DNA of 64,000 nt from positions 124,001 to 188,000 of the forward strand of contig RCTD01000016.1 in the NCBI GenBank assembly GCA_014898415.1, read 5' to 3'. The notes below the pieces were generated by a model that worked only from the letters and a program-made list of their open reading frames with translations, had not been told where the DNA came from and did no database searches. Below, piece by piece: positions 46,001 to 58,000 of this stretch. How positions within the stretch are numbered: position 1 is the stretch's first letter; every line of letters begins with the position of its first letter. The position numbers and the translations under genes are program-made. The stretch is from Stromatinia cepivora. Taxonomy: Eukaryota; Ascomycota; Leotiomycetes; Helotiales; Sclerotiniaceae.

Positions 46001-48552
46001 TCAAGCTCGCTCTCTGTAATCCGGCTGAGGCTGTGGTAACCTCTTTCCATCCAAAAATTGTCTCGGCGGTCTCTTCTCATAATATGGATCGGGATCTTGT
46101 CTCCTTTTCCTTTCTTCATATTCTGCTCTCTCTTCTTCGCTTAGACTGAATGCTTTTTTCAACCATCCAAATGCGCTTCTCTTCTTTTTGACTTTCTTTC
46201 CATCTTCCGTTGTTACGGTGGTCATATCGCTCATAACGCTCATTCCCATACGACTCGGTGCAATAGATCTTGACAGCGAGCTCGGTACGCGTTCGTGATG
46301 GTGCGACGGTGCTGCAGTCCAAGGTCTTTGCAGTGGTGAATGTGGTGATGCGTTAACCGGACGAAAGAATTGTCTGTCCGAGTGGGGGGAGGGGATAAAA
46401 TCTCTTGTTAAGATGGGCGGGATCTCACGTTCGTGACTTAAAATTGGTGCTGAAATTGCCGAAATGGTAGATTGAAATGATGGTGACGGAAGGGTTTCTT
46501 GTATCGAACGAATCGCAATGGGAGGATCCGATTCGGAACAATATGCCGAATCGACCCCACGGGATGGAGGTGTATCCGTCGCTAGTTCCGGGCGGCGTGG
46601 AATACTCAAAGGTCCTGATCCTTTACGCTCTTCCCTTTTGCGTTCTTCATTATTACGGTCCCTGCTCCTTTCATCTCTATTTCTTCGCTCTTCTCTGTTT
46701 GGCTCTCTACTACGTTCTTCTCTGCGATGCTCTTCCCTAAGATGTTCTCGGCTGCGTTCCTCTCTAATTTGCTTTTCTCTCTGACGCTCCGCCCTATCAG
46801 CCGATAAATCCAAGGGTTCAACACGTCGCTGCTCCGATCGACCCCGAGGACGAACTACTGAATTAGGCTTCAAGTGTAAGGATGAATCTATCACCAATTC
46901 TGCAACTGAAGTGATTTTCGGGGCGGAGAGTAACTTTGGAGGGGATTTCGAAGTTTCTGTATCGGCTTCCTTACGCTTCAAAGAAAAGCGCTTTCGAATT
47001 GATGGTTTTCTCTTGGCTTCCGGGGTAGGTTTGAGGAAAGTAGCTTGTTGGACTTCTTTTGTTGTAGAAGTTTTTGGAGAAGTTTTTGGGGAAGTTCTGG
47101 GTGAGAATGTTGGCGAAGGTTTTGGAGATGGATTTGGGGAGTAGGTAGTTGGGAGGAGCATTGGGGAATAAGTTGTTGGGGCGAGGGTTGGGGCGAGGGT
47201 TGGGGCGAGGGTTGGGGAGTAAGTCGTTGGTGCAAGAATTGGAGAATATGTGGTCGGAAGAAGGAGAGGTGAATATGTGATGGGTTTGAGAGTGTATAAC
47301 GGCTCCTGTTCAGGTTCAGCTTCACTCTCAGATTCTGGCTCTGATTCTGGTTCTGATTCTGGTTCTGATTCGGGTTCTGGCTCGGGTGTTCGTTCTCGGT
47401 CTTGTACTAAGGAAAATGCTGGTAATGTGGCCGAAATTGCTGGGGTAATAGGGCTTGGATCGCTAGGAAGTTCTTTTATCATGGATGCTCGAAGATTGCG
47501 AGATACAGGGGGACTTTGGGCTTGCGCCGGAGACGAAATACTGAACTACATATTGTTAACCAAGAATAATATGATGGATTCAATAAGCTTACCCTCGACT
47601 CTCGACTTACACGACCAGCTCTCCGATCCATCTCTGCCACAATGGTTCCCAATTGAACAAGGGCAACCCCAAGATAATGGCCTTTGGTTTGTAATGAGAC
47701 GTAAGCCTTATGCCACCCTTCCACATTTCCACACATCGCATCAAAGACTCTTTCCATATTAGGTCGTTGTTGTCGCCATGTCATATTATCCTTCTGCCCT
47801 GCCAAGTATATAGTGAATTCCTTACAAGCATCCATTCCTTGTTGCGCATCGAGAAGAGTGTCCTTCATAGCAGCCGCCGTACGTGTGATAACATGCTCGA
47901 TGCGTTCATTGCCACTGACGATTTGCGACCTAAAAGCTCGGTCTTCCAACATAGCATCGAAAATGGCGATATTCTGCAATGGAAGTTTCAAATGCTTCAA
48001 TCTCTCGTCAATATCACTTTGTGCCAAATCGAAATCCTCTAACGTCATCTCCAAAAATCCATCTACCTCATTCACATGTCCCTGCAATATTGACATAACT
48101 TGTTCTTCATCTCTGGCGATTCCATTGAGGAGTAGATAAATTCCAAAGGATATTTGTGCCATCAACTTCCACAATTCATGATATTTTTGACCTGGCTGCC
48201 TCTGCCATCGTAAAGAGTGTGTACCTTCGGACACATCTTGTTCGATTAAGATCTTTCGTCGGGTCGCTGCGTCGCCGATTTTGGGTGCTGTTCGAGTTGT
48301 GTCGCTAGCCTCTTGCATCGACTCTGCAAAGGCACCTTGCATGGAATGTATTGGATGCTTGGGTACCATGGCATTTTTGGGAACTTCGTCGACTTTCTTG
48401 ATCTCTTTAACTTGGTGCACCTCTTTCATTGTATCGTTGTTTAGCCTCGTATCGTCTGTTCGCATTTCGAAAAGTGAATCATCATCAGGTTCGAGAATAA
48501 TCGGAAAACCATCAGCGACATCTTGATCAGAAGAGGAATCGTAAAAAGCCAT
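46001..48552 (-). CDS. Conserved fungal protein, helical N-terminus and repeat-rich C-terminus
   Basis: Exon 48552-47593 (320 codons) joins 47545-46001 through a 47-bp intron (GTAAGC donor, GTTAAC branch, TGTAG acceptor), giving 834 aa. Residues 100-320 are helical and look folded, with IYLLLNGIARDEEQVMSIL, WRQQRPNMERVFDAMCGNV and HYLGVALVQLGTIVAEMDRR. After the splice the protein is low-complexity: repeated Glu-Pro/Glu-Ser pairs, then TYSP/LAPT repeats, then a long charged RS/RE-rich coiled-coil-like stretch (EERSREHLREEHRREE). The last 75 residues return to order: SAFGWLKKAFSLSEEERAEY followed by a basic tail. That ending looks like a conserved motif in fungal homologues. No enzyme motif or membrane segment. 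It may be a scaffold or cytoskeletal protein, but that is inference. Confidence 0.75.
47178..47400. repeat. Coding minisatellites
   Basis: Two 12-bp tandem repeats lie inside the gene at 46001-48552. GGGGCGAGGGTT units at about 47178-47217 encode the LAPT repeats. GGTTCTGATTCT units at about 47325-47390 encode the Glu-Pro/Glu-Ser repeats. Both have multiples of 3 bases, so length changes keep the frame. Confidence 0.8.
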
Positions 48553-51500
48553 TATTGCTATGCAAGATTTGATTTGTGCTACATGGATTGAGTGAATCGA
48601 GCGTATCCTAGCTGCATGTGAATATTGACCGGACTCTTGGTATTATAGATGAGGTAATATACTTTCGATGCAGTGCGCACGACTGAGGTACACGACAGGC
48701 TTCTAGAAGTCCACAACTCGAATGATCAAAGCCTCGGGTTCGTTCGCCCAACGCAGAAATATAGAGATGGTAAGCTTTCCCACTTGTGTCAATCCAAATC
48801 AAACAATGAGCTAGTCCACCCTCCCCCTTCAGAGGGTAGACGGTAGAGGAGGTGTCTGTGTCTACTTGTTGCAGTAGCGTCAAGAAACGGGTTGGAAGCG
48901 GAAAAGGCTGTTGCACAAGGAGGCTCTGAGGGAAGCGAAGAAGATTTTAGTTTGAATTCGGGTTCATCCTTTCATTATTTATTTTGAGTCAAGGGGACCA
49001 TGCGCGGGATGAGATCGACTTTTTCGATTTTCGATTGTGGAGGTTTCGTTTCAAGTTTTGATAGGAATAATAGAGTAAAAGGGAGAAGAGCAAGGGATGT
49101 AAAATTGAGGACCGGTGGATGGTGAATGGTGGATGCTGTTGACTTTTCTCTTCCTGATGTCGGTATATGGTAGGTAGGTATGTAGGTATATCTTTCACCG
49201 CGGGACAAGAGGCGAGCGATTGTGATGGGTTAACTGGAAAAAAGTAAAAGACCTTGTGGTGGAAAAGGAAAACCCTCGATGAACTTGATTGTGCACGATG
49301 AACCGTTCATTTGATAGTACACAGTAAAAGTTAAGTAGATCTTGGAGGGGAAGAGGGAAGAGGGAAGAGGAGGGAAGAGGAGGGATGAGGATTAGTATAT
49401 TGTAAGGTTATGTACTCAAGTAGACAGTATTTATTTATTAACATATTATACAGGTTTTTTTTCCTATTCACTATTTTCTTCCAATTGAATAATAAATTAA
49501 TAAACCATGACGGAGAGAGATTTAAGGTAGCTTGATACATAAACCGTTTGGATGCAAGATTCTCGAATGATTAACTTTCTTAATGGGGGAATAATAATAT
49601 AAAAATCAATAAATGATTTTCCTATGCTGAGAAAATCATCTTCTATCATTCAACGGTTCCCCTGGATTATATGACTTGGCATTGGCTCGAATCACTTACT
49701 TAGATACAAGGTAGGTACTTACTCTAATAGATCGATCCAAACTTATCTATTTACTATCTATACCCATTCATTTATTTAGATCAAACTGGTTAAACTGGTC
49801 AATCCATGATATTTACAATTTATTTAATATTTACTACCTAGCCGATGTATGCCATATATTATTGAATCGAGTCTTACTTCGAGTGAGTGCGTGCTCATAG
49901 AGACAGAGAGAGAAATGAGAGAAATGAGAGAAATGAAATACTCTGTATAGTTTGTGTTCATTGCTCATAGCCCCATCTATCTTGTCTCCCACTTTTGCAT
50001 TCAATTGTCCAATGTCCATCCACGAGAAATGGCGCGTTCATAAGAGGTCCGGCTTATTTTTTTTGGGTGGAGAAACTGATCGATTGATTCAAGGATTACT
50101 GTGCTCAATTCAGCATTGACGGGGAAGTCTATTCTTTTGAGAGAGACAAACGCTCACGTTAAGCCACATCGTTCCTCTCTTACCCTTCCCCTGTTATCCA
50201 CGGAGCGTACAAATTTGTAAGTCTGTATCGCATATGTACGTACTCTGTGGATCACCAAAAATTGCGGAGAAGAGAAGAGAGGAGAGGAGAGGAGAGGATA
50301 TGGAGTGCATCTTCTTCTTCCATAGCCACGCGTCCTGCTCTCAAACATCCATTATTCACCATGTATTTCGAATCTTATGCACTTGTGGAACCTTATCTAC
50401 CTTTGGCATTTTCACTACAAAAAATTCAATGCTTGCCGAGGTAAATTCACATGTATGACAAGAAAAAGGAGGCACGAAATCCTACTCTACCATAAGCTTT
50501 TTGTGACTGAGTACCCACCGAATTGGAAAATGTAGGTGCACACAGACATTCACAGACGTCTCAATTTGGGTAGTCCCCGGACTACATCCTTGAAATGTTA
50601 CTGGATTCGGATGAAGATCCATGCTGATTAGATCCATGCTGATTTCTATCTATAACATCATTGGAATGGCCTTTTCGAGATTTTTGCAACCGTTACCGAG
50701 TCTCTCTAATTGAGTTTAAGGTCTAATCGTGAAGAGGCTGGACACAAAGCGTAAGCCGTGAGAGGATGAAAAGGAAGGTCGTATCTCAAGGACCAATTCG
50801 TTTCCAAGTGTTTGTCCTTGAACCTACCTGTCCGTGAACTTGGACACATCAATGTAACTTACAAAAGGCACAGCAAGTTTCATTGGATCCTTCATACGAT
50901 TAGTCTTATATGGACCGCCAAAGTGATATCGTGGTTGAAGGTGCTCATTAACATTCTAGTCAGTCAATAAGTTACTTTTGATTATAACCTTTCGGAGATG
51001 GGTATGAAAAGGTTAACAGTAATCTACCCCTGATTCGTCTTCACTTCCTTCATGGTTGATTAGTACTCATACAAAATTATCCGAATGTCATCTACTATTT
51101 GATTTTGAGGGTTCAATTACATTTCGGATATTGAAATATTCGTTTTCACCTACCTTCATCTCGGCAATGGATAATTGAACTTTCGATATTGCGCAGCAGA
51201 AACCAAGACATTCGAACGTTTATTCTCCGACAATATTGGGTTGATGGTGGGCCAGATTTGACAGGCAATCATGGGCATCACGGGCCAAACATTGACCACA
51301 TCTCGCTCATCAAAGCCGACCAAATATTACACTGTCAATGCCCACAACTTCTCATACCGATCAAGCCTAATACAAGAAAGTTGATATGAAGATATGGAGC
51401 TCCTTTGCCTCATTAACATACGAAGACCCACATTATGAGATACTTAAGAAAGCTCCAATCCAATAAATATCATACTGAGATATGTGGTTGGATTACCAGT

Positions 51501-52797
51501 ATTGGGAGAAGCCGAAGGAATGAAAATTACAGAATTCCTTTTACGAAGATATATACCGGATGATCATGGATAAGATCATGGATGAATGACTTCGAGAACT
51601 TTTGAACTCTAAAGAAGCATTTCCCCCCGGCAGCACTATCTTTCTGGTCGCCATCCTCTGCTCCTTGTGTTTAGCGCTAAAACTTTTGGCTTCGTTCTGA
51701 CCACTGCAAAGAAGCAAAGCTGTTTTAACACGGAGGTTCCCTAAGACAACTGGGAATATACTCAGTACCTATATAAAGGTCAGGGTGAGATACGACGCAC
51801 GTAAGTATCAAAGATACTCGTCTGGTCTAAGTCGGTGAAGCGTCGCGAACCGTCCAAGCAGGACTCCAACATTAGGATATACCCATCTTGACAATGACTG
51901 CGTCATTGTTCATTTGGTAAGTGATATTTTAACCTTTTCTAGAACCATTTTAATTGCATGATTCAGAGTAGGGAAAACATCGGAATGGTCTCAAGAATAA
52001 GTCTATTACCAATAGTTCAAAGGAACCCCACAAGTTCGCTGATACCATCCCACAATCGCAGTGACAGAAAATGCCAAGTCTATATTAGCTATTTGATGGT
52101 AGGTACTCCGTAAAGTAGTGATAGCATGGGGCAGATGAACTTCCTAAGGGTTTAATCGAAGTAGTCGTAAATTTAGTTGTACTATTTCCATTTAAACCTA
52201 CTAAGTAAATCGTCTTGAAAATTTATTTAGTGTTCTCTTGAACAAAACATTTTCTTCCATCTAACCACTCCCATCTATAAAATTTACAATAATCCTTAAA
52301 TCAATAGCTACCTAGGTATTATGATACTCCGTCACATATCAAAAACATCTTCAAATCTCATTCGGGGTCATTCCGCCCCTCATTCGATCGGCACATATCA
52401 TATATCCACTATCATCGGCATTGAGTACCTGTCTCGTCACAATTACAGGGATAAAGCTGGACACTAGATTGCACCCCCAAATTCATCCATCTACACCTAT
52501 ACTACACGACCGGGGTTCCACAAAGCAAAATTCGAAACTCTGGAAGATTTACCTTTTCCCTATTCTGTAGAGGACATTGCGTCTTCTTTTCATTTTACAA
52601 CAAACATCAGAGGAAGATCTAATTGAGATCAATTTCTCGTGGGAAGAAGTTGATTTGCATTATTAATTCGTTACGATATTTCAATACTGGATGAGCGCAA
52701 TCGATAGCACATCGTTCCTTGGACAGCAATCATAACGTTACAGCCGAGGCATCCCATCCAACAACTACGGAGTACGATCAACATCAATTCACCAATC
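48553..52797. other. Long intergenic region with microsatellites
   Basis: No supported gene. The frame at 48608-48916 lacks an ATG and a domain. Purine microsatellites occur at 49345-49388 (GGGAAGA type) and 50265-50300 (GAGAG type), and a short tandem AGAAATGAG repeat at 49912-49938. A stretch near 52050-52790 is probably the promoter and 5' leader of the gene at 52798. Confidence 0.5.
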
Positions 52798-53780
52798 ATG
52801 ACAAACAACAAACTTAAATTCGGCACCGATATCTGGGACCCAACTCATCGGTTCGAAACTTCATGGTTGTTATCTCCATGGGCTCTTTTTGCCGTTAGGG
52901 CTCTTATCGTAAGTATTTCTGACGAGGGGAAAAGAATGAAATATAGATTGAATTTGTGCACACGAGAAACAAATCGCTAATGGCATAATGATATAATATA
53001 GTCACTCTATGCATTTTTCGTGCTCCTCTTCGTAATCTTCTGGGAAATAGTTACACTACCCAATGGCACCGCAACCGCCCGATTCGAATTCTCCTATTTC
53101 ACCAGTAAGCTTACTATGTCCCCCATAAATCCATATACATACAAACTAACACAACCACAGTTCTCTGCTATTGGGGTCTAGCTTTCTACTTCGCCATCTC
53201 CGCACTACACACCTTTACCTACGCGCGGAGCGGAACACCCCTGCTCTCGCGCTTTCCGCGACCCCTCCAAGCCCTGCATTCCCTATACCACAGCACCATA
53301 ATCTGTTATCCACTCCTCGTAACCATCGTATACTGGGGCGTTATATTCCGAGGCATCGTCCCAAGCGGCTGGTTTCCCGAGCGCTTCACAGCGTGGTCCA
53401 ACATCTCCGAACACGGACTCAATTCGCTGTTCGCCCTCTTCGAAATCCTACTCACGCGGACCGCTCCGCCGCCTTGGATTCATCTCCTCTGGCTCATTGT
53501 GATTCTAGCCTGTTATTTGGGATTGGCATATATAACGGTTGCGACGAAACATCAATATGTGTATTCATTTTTGAATCCGCAGGTTTCGAAAAATGGAATG
53601 GTGGCCGCGTATGTGTTTGGGATAGCGGTGGGGATTTGTGTGGTTTTTGCAGTGGTGAAGGGGGTGATTGGGTTGAGGAGATGGTTTACAGAGAGGAGGA
53701 TGGGGTGGATGGGGGTGTTTTATAGGGGGGGTGTGGAGGTGAGGGATGTGGAGTTGGAGAGGCTTGAGTCGAAGGTTTGA
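52798..53780 (+). CDS. FAR-17a/AIG1-like multi-pass membrane protein
   Basis: Exons 52798-52908, 53002-53104 and 53161-53780 join in frame to give 277 aa. Donors are GTAAGT and GTAAGC, acceptors ATAG and ACAG. About six hydrophobic segments occur: ALFAVRALI-SLYAFFVLLFVIFW, YWGLAFYFAISALHTF, STIICYPLLVTIVYWGVIF, HGLNSLFALFEILLTR, LLWLIVILACYLGLAYIT and AYVFGIAVGICVVFAVV. The start DPTHRFETSWLL, the W-S-N-I-S-x-H-x-L-N-S motif and overall order resemble fungal FAR-17a/AIG1-like (UPF0641) proteins. Animal AIG1 hydrolyses fatty-acid esters of hydroxy fatty acids; whether this protein does so is unknown. Endoplasmic reticulum location is inferred. The C-terminus is charged and cytosolic-looking. 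Confidence 0.75.
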
Positions 53781-54452
53781 ACTGCTGATTTGAACCGATG
53801 ACTTGAACCGATGGTTTGAACTGAAGTGTCGAGGGGAAAGTCTAACTTTCCTGTGAGGAGGGTTTGAGGTCAAGAGATGCAGCCTGGAAGAAAAGGATAC
53901 CGGGTCTGGGAATATGATCATGATACGAAGCGCTAATGTGATGGATGGTATATAAATGGAAACGAAACAAAAAACAAAAACCACGGAAACGAAGCGGAAA
54001 TGAAAAAAAAGGAGACATGAACTTAGGATATGGCGTTTGGAAGAAGGGATAGCGATACCCATACTCACGCATTAGTGGGACATGAAATACAGTATTACCA
54101 CGATGAGACATTTCACACGAGCGAGCGAATTAGACTAGAATAGACTAGATTTTTAAAAGTCTGACAAGTAGCAATACATCCACATCCGCATTCACAAGAA
54201 AATTTGTTTGGACAATATGAATTGTGATCAAACCTATTCATTATACGTATTCTATAGATTTATTTCGTCGTGCCATCTTAAACCCAGCCTAATCCATCTC
54301 ATCTCATCCCGGCCCATTATTTTCCCATTATTCCCCAAACTCCAGATTACACCATCCATTTCATCACTACTGGTATTAAGCTCACTGCAAATCTCACAAA
54401 GATATCTCAAACCACAACTTCAACCACAACTTCAAGCACACCCAGAAGCAAA
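53781..54452. other. Convergent intergenic region
   Basis: Lies between the 3' ends of the membrane protein gene and PEX2. Short AACCGATG/TTTGAACTG repeats follow the first stop (53780-53825). No gene seen. The frames here are antisense to the membrane protein gene or lack support. Confidence 0.55.
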
Positions 54453-55907
54453 TCACTCGGCTTCGTATTCATCCTCAAATTCCTCTAATCCCTGATCTTC
54501 ATCCTCATCATACGCTTCCTCCTTCCCCAACTGAGAATCATGATCTGATGAATCTCCGTCTTCGTATTTCTTAGTATCGTGATCTGTGATTGTATCTTCT
54601 GGATGAGACGTGGGATTCATCTTCATCCTGTCGTCCTGGAATTCCACACTCTTTCTTGCCCTAGGGTTTTCTTCCTTATCTTCTATGGCTCGCGTTTCAA
54701 CAACTACATCTCCACTCCAGGCTCTACATCTCTTCACTTCTTCGCCGCATCTTAAACATGTCCAGCCCTCCCCCTCCTCTGCTTCCAATTTACTAGCTAT
54801 GCATACAAAGCAATATATACAACCGCATTCTACTGTCTCATATGGATTGGTGATATCGGTTTGCGCACTTCCGATCACGCCGGTACTAGCTGCTGCGGCC
54901 ATGACTCCTTCTTCCGTTGCTTGTAGCGCATTTTGATCATGGTAACAAATAGCACATGTACGTTCGGGTAGGAAAGAAAGTTCGCCTTTCTTTGTACTGC
55001 TGGAAAGCTCGTCGGCGGATGATGTATTGAAGAGTGATTTCGTACGTCTCCAGAAGCGTGATAGAAAGCGTCGCCAGCGAGAGATTCCCACAAGCGGGAG
55101 GAGGAAAAGGAGAAATTCGGTAAAGGCATGCCAAACAAGTTGGCGATTAAGGTATTCGAATGATACTTCCCGGCTGACCTGGCTGGTAGGGGGTGCTAGT
55201 CGCAATCGCAGGATTCGATCCAGTAACGTACGATATCTGCCGTTTACGAGGAAGACAAGAAAGGATGCGAAGGCGGCGGTGGAGTGGATGTTTGTTAAGA
55301 GGTCTGTAATGCGGGAGAGTCGACTAATAAGGGGCGAAGGGGTATTATATCCGTTGTCGGAATCGACCAGGTAATTTTCCCAACGTGTCCAGGCGTACTT
55401 CCCGCCTACAGTGAAAAGACCATATAAACCTTTCTGCCATTTCGATGGAGATACCAAAACGGATCCAGAGTGTCGCGCATCGGTGAATTTTAAATTCTGC
55501 AATGTAGCCCCATACGTAGCATCATGATCCCAAATACTGAGTTTGAAAAGAATAGCTCTTAGTGCCAGCATTATTTCCGCAGACCAATCATCTTGTATAT
55601 GAGTTCCGAAATACTTTAGACCTTCACCCACTTGCCCTTTTAACAAACCCAATAACTCTTCATCCAATAATTCAGCATCAACTTGACCGACTCGAAAAGA
55701 AGGACGAGTCCCTTCGCGCCCAGATATCATATCCCATGTTGTGAGACCTGCAGTACCTATTCGTGAGAGGGGGAAAGGAAGGGAGGAAACACGCTGGGAG
55801 ATGGCGGTGTTGCGTCGACGATTAAGGTGAGTTTGGGCTGCTACTTCACGAGCTTGACGACGAGCTGCAACGCGCTGTTGCGCGACAATGAAATCGTTGG
55901 ATGTCAT
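54453..55907 (-). CDS. PEX2: Peroxisomal biogenesis factor 2 (RING ubiquitin ligase subunit)
   Basis: A single-exon 484-aa protein. Residues 55-290 carry the Pex2/Pex12 N-terminal domain: LLDEELLGLLKGQVGEGLKY, WSAEIMLALRAILFKLSIWD, ATYGATLQNLKF and GGKYAWTRWENYL, with two hydrophobic stretches (ASFLVFLVNGRY, EFLLFLLPLVGISRWRR) as membrane segments. The C-terminal RING begins CAICYHDQN and ends CGCIYCFVCIASKLEAE...WTCLRCGEEVKRC, with a long insertion between its first Cys pair and the rest. An acidic Asp/Glu tail of about 60 residues follows. Pex2, with Pex10 and Pex12, forms the membrane ligase that ubiquitinates the import receptor Pex5. Length and order agree with filamentous-fungal orthologues. 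The ATG at 55907 is the first in frame. Confidence 0.9.
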   Translation of the reverse strand: MTSNDFIVAQQRVAARRQAREVAAQTHLNRRRNTAISQRVSSLPFPLSRIGTAGLTTWDMISGREGTRPSFRVGQVDAELLDEELLGLLKGQVGEGLKYFGTHIQDDWSAEIMLALRAILFKLSIWDHDATYGATLQNLKFTDARHSGSVLVSPSKWQKGLYGLFTVGGKYAWTRWENYLVDSDNGYNTPSPLISRLSRITDLLTNIHSTAAFASFLVFLVNGRYRTLLDRILRLRLAPPTSQVSREVSFEYLNRQLVWHAFTEFLLFLLPLVGISRWRRFLSRFWRRTKSLFNTSSADELSSSTKKGELSFLPERTCAICYHDQNALQATEEGVMAAAASTGVIGSAQTDITNPYETVECGCIYCFVCIASKLEAEEGEGWTCLRCGEEVKRCRAWSGDVVVETRAIEDKEENPRARKSVEFQDDRMKMNPTSHPEDTITDHDTKKYEDGDSSDHDSQLGKEEAYDEDEDQGLEEFEDEYEAE

Positions 55908-58000
55908 CGGAAGAGCATCGAATGTATATCTTCAGTATGCTCCCTAGAAGTTTACTCGTATGACTTGAGAGGTGATATGATTTGATGCGAAATCGTGAGA
56001 ATGCAGGGGTCCTGAACTTGGAAGCTTGTGTTGATGTGATGCCGAGGTACTTTCCGACCTTCCGTTTCCAGGGGATTTGCGCTAAGATTAATATAGATTA
56101 GCGGCAGAAGCTGTTGTGGATTTCTAGAACTCTACCATTTTCGTGTCACGTTTCTCAAAGTTCAAAAAATGTTTCTGGTTTTGTTTTTTTTCTCAAGTCC
56201 TGAAAAATGTCGTTATTTTGGTTTCTTTCCCTCTGGATGTGTTCTTCCGAATCACTATCAGCAGAATGCTGTGTGACTACTAGGTAGTTTATGAATACGC
56301 GCACGCCCGTACATACATACTCGCTGTGCGCCCCTCACGTCTACACTCTTTTGAATGGCCAATGGCTAGGGTCGAAGATGAACCCAGTTCTTGGGCTGCC
56401 GTTATGGACTTCCTTCACAATTTCAGAAGCTTGATTTCAATATCCCACCGGATTGGTCGATCAAATTCCGCTAAATACCCGAGGGTATCGTCGTGATGGA
56501 TCGCCAGTCTTTTGGTCAATTTAGGATCATGACAAACAACCAAAATGATTACTAAAATACTAGAATGTAAGCTGACCGTTGTACAAGCAGCCACATACTA
56601 TCAATATCCCAATTTTCACACTCTATCACCATGAACTTAGCCCACTCACAAGAAGAAATCACAATTCGTGAGATAAGATCTTACGTATTTCGTTACATTT
56701 CCATTTGGAGAGTTTTCTTCCCTGGTGATGCTCTAACTTCTTTCACAAGCTGTTCGTTTTCCGCTCCTTCGAAGTGCTTCTTGTTCTTCGACGAAACCTC
56801 GTTCTACAAACTCAGTCAACGTCCCTGCATTATCTGCAATGTGCTGACCTGACATTCACCGCTAACAGCGTTGCTGCCTGGTGATTTTTTTGACTTTTCT
56901 TTTTGTGGTCTGAAAATTGTATCTCTACACAGTTTATTTTGAAGAAAGCCCCTCCATCAATTTGGCGGGATGGCTAGTTAAACTCTCATTGAGTTTACCC
57001 TTGATATGTCATGCATAGTATCCTTGGGGATTCCTACCAGCGGCCCCGCCGTCGAGTTTGCCACAGGGCTGAGGGCTGAAGAATCCTTCCGGAGACTATT
57101 CTTCTTAAAGTTAATGGTCTGCCGAAGTGGTATGCCTCCAAGTATTTCGAAAGTGGCTCCGACTTTATAGAAGCCCCTGAGATTGGGTATCATTCTATTC
57201 GTGCCAAGACTCATGAGATGCTATCCTCTGCGATCTTTAACAAGTTATCGGCAGAGTTTCTGCTATCATCCTTCGCGGAAAATAAGTTTATGCTATAGCG
57301 CATCTGGCTGTGCCCCAGATCCCCAATCCTCGTAGACCATGTCATGATTAGACATACGTATCATTATCGCATAATAGAGAAATGACCCCATGACTGCTGG
57401 GAGCGGCGACCGTGGCCGTGGGGATATAAAGTTATCGCCGGACTTTTCCACTGTTCAACGGGATTTGCTATTTCCCTCAAGTCCCTTTGGGTTTGGTACA
57501 CTCCATACTTGATGCAATGTAACACGACAAGAAATGGAATGATTGGCTGGTGGAGCGATAGCGGATGCAGATTCTACCAATCGCTCACGGTGGCTTGCTT
57601 CTTAACGCATCCCTAAAACCACAAATGAGTTGCTGTTGGGAACGGACTTATTTCTTGTGATTTCCTGATCTATTTTGATCTAGCCGATTTATCCCTTTCT
57701 GGTCACGAACTTCTTGCTGACATGAGCTTCACTCTGCTGACATTCAAAATAACATGGAAGTGGAACAGGGGTCAACTCAAGCTCGCGGATTACATTATGC
57801 ACAACCAATCTTCTTCAACATGGCCTACTTATCAAGGTCATTAGCTTGCTACACTAAATCTCAACTCGTGAACGGCATACTATAGTACAATCTGTATAAC
57901 TTGTGAAGTTCCATTTAGTCTACATTTTTCAAAACGCGTCGCTCCATCAAAATATTCTACAACCCGAGAACCCGAGCATTCGCCTCATCACCAAGAAGTT
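55908..58000. other. Intergenic, with possible relic frame at 56978-57214
   Basis: No supported gene. The minus-strand frame 56978-57214 (78 codons, GFYKVGATFEILGGIPLRQT) has reasonable codon texture but no recognised family. Frame 56631-56852 is also unsupported. The last several hundred bases before 58001 should be the promoter of the transcription factor gene. Confidence 0.4.

Noticed and set aside
46477..47762. Plus-strand frames antisense to the 834-aa protein
   Set aside because: They are created by the repetitive codons of the sense gene, in particular the Ser/Arg/Glu repeats.
48608..48916. 102-codon minus-strand frame
   Set aside because: It starts at a non-ATG codon, has no domain and lies in the promoter region of the gene at 46001-48552.
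53171..53725. 184-codon frame overlapping the membrane protein gene
   Set aside because: It is the +1 frame of exon 3. The spliced frame gives membrane segments and family motifs, and the alternative gives none.
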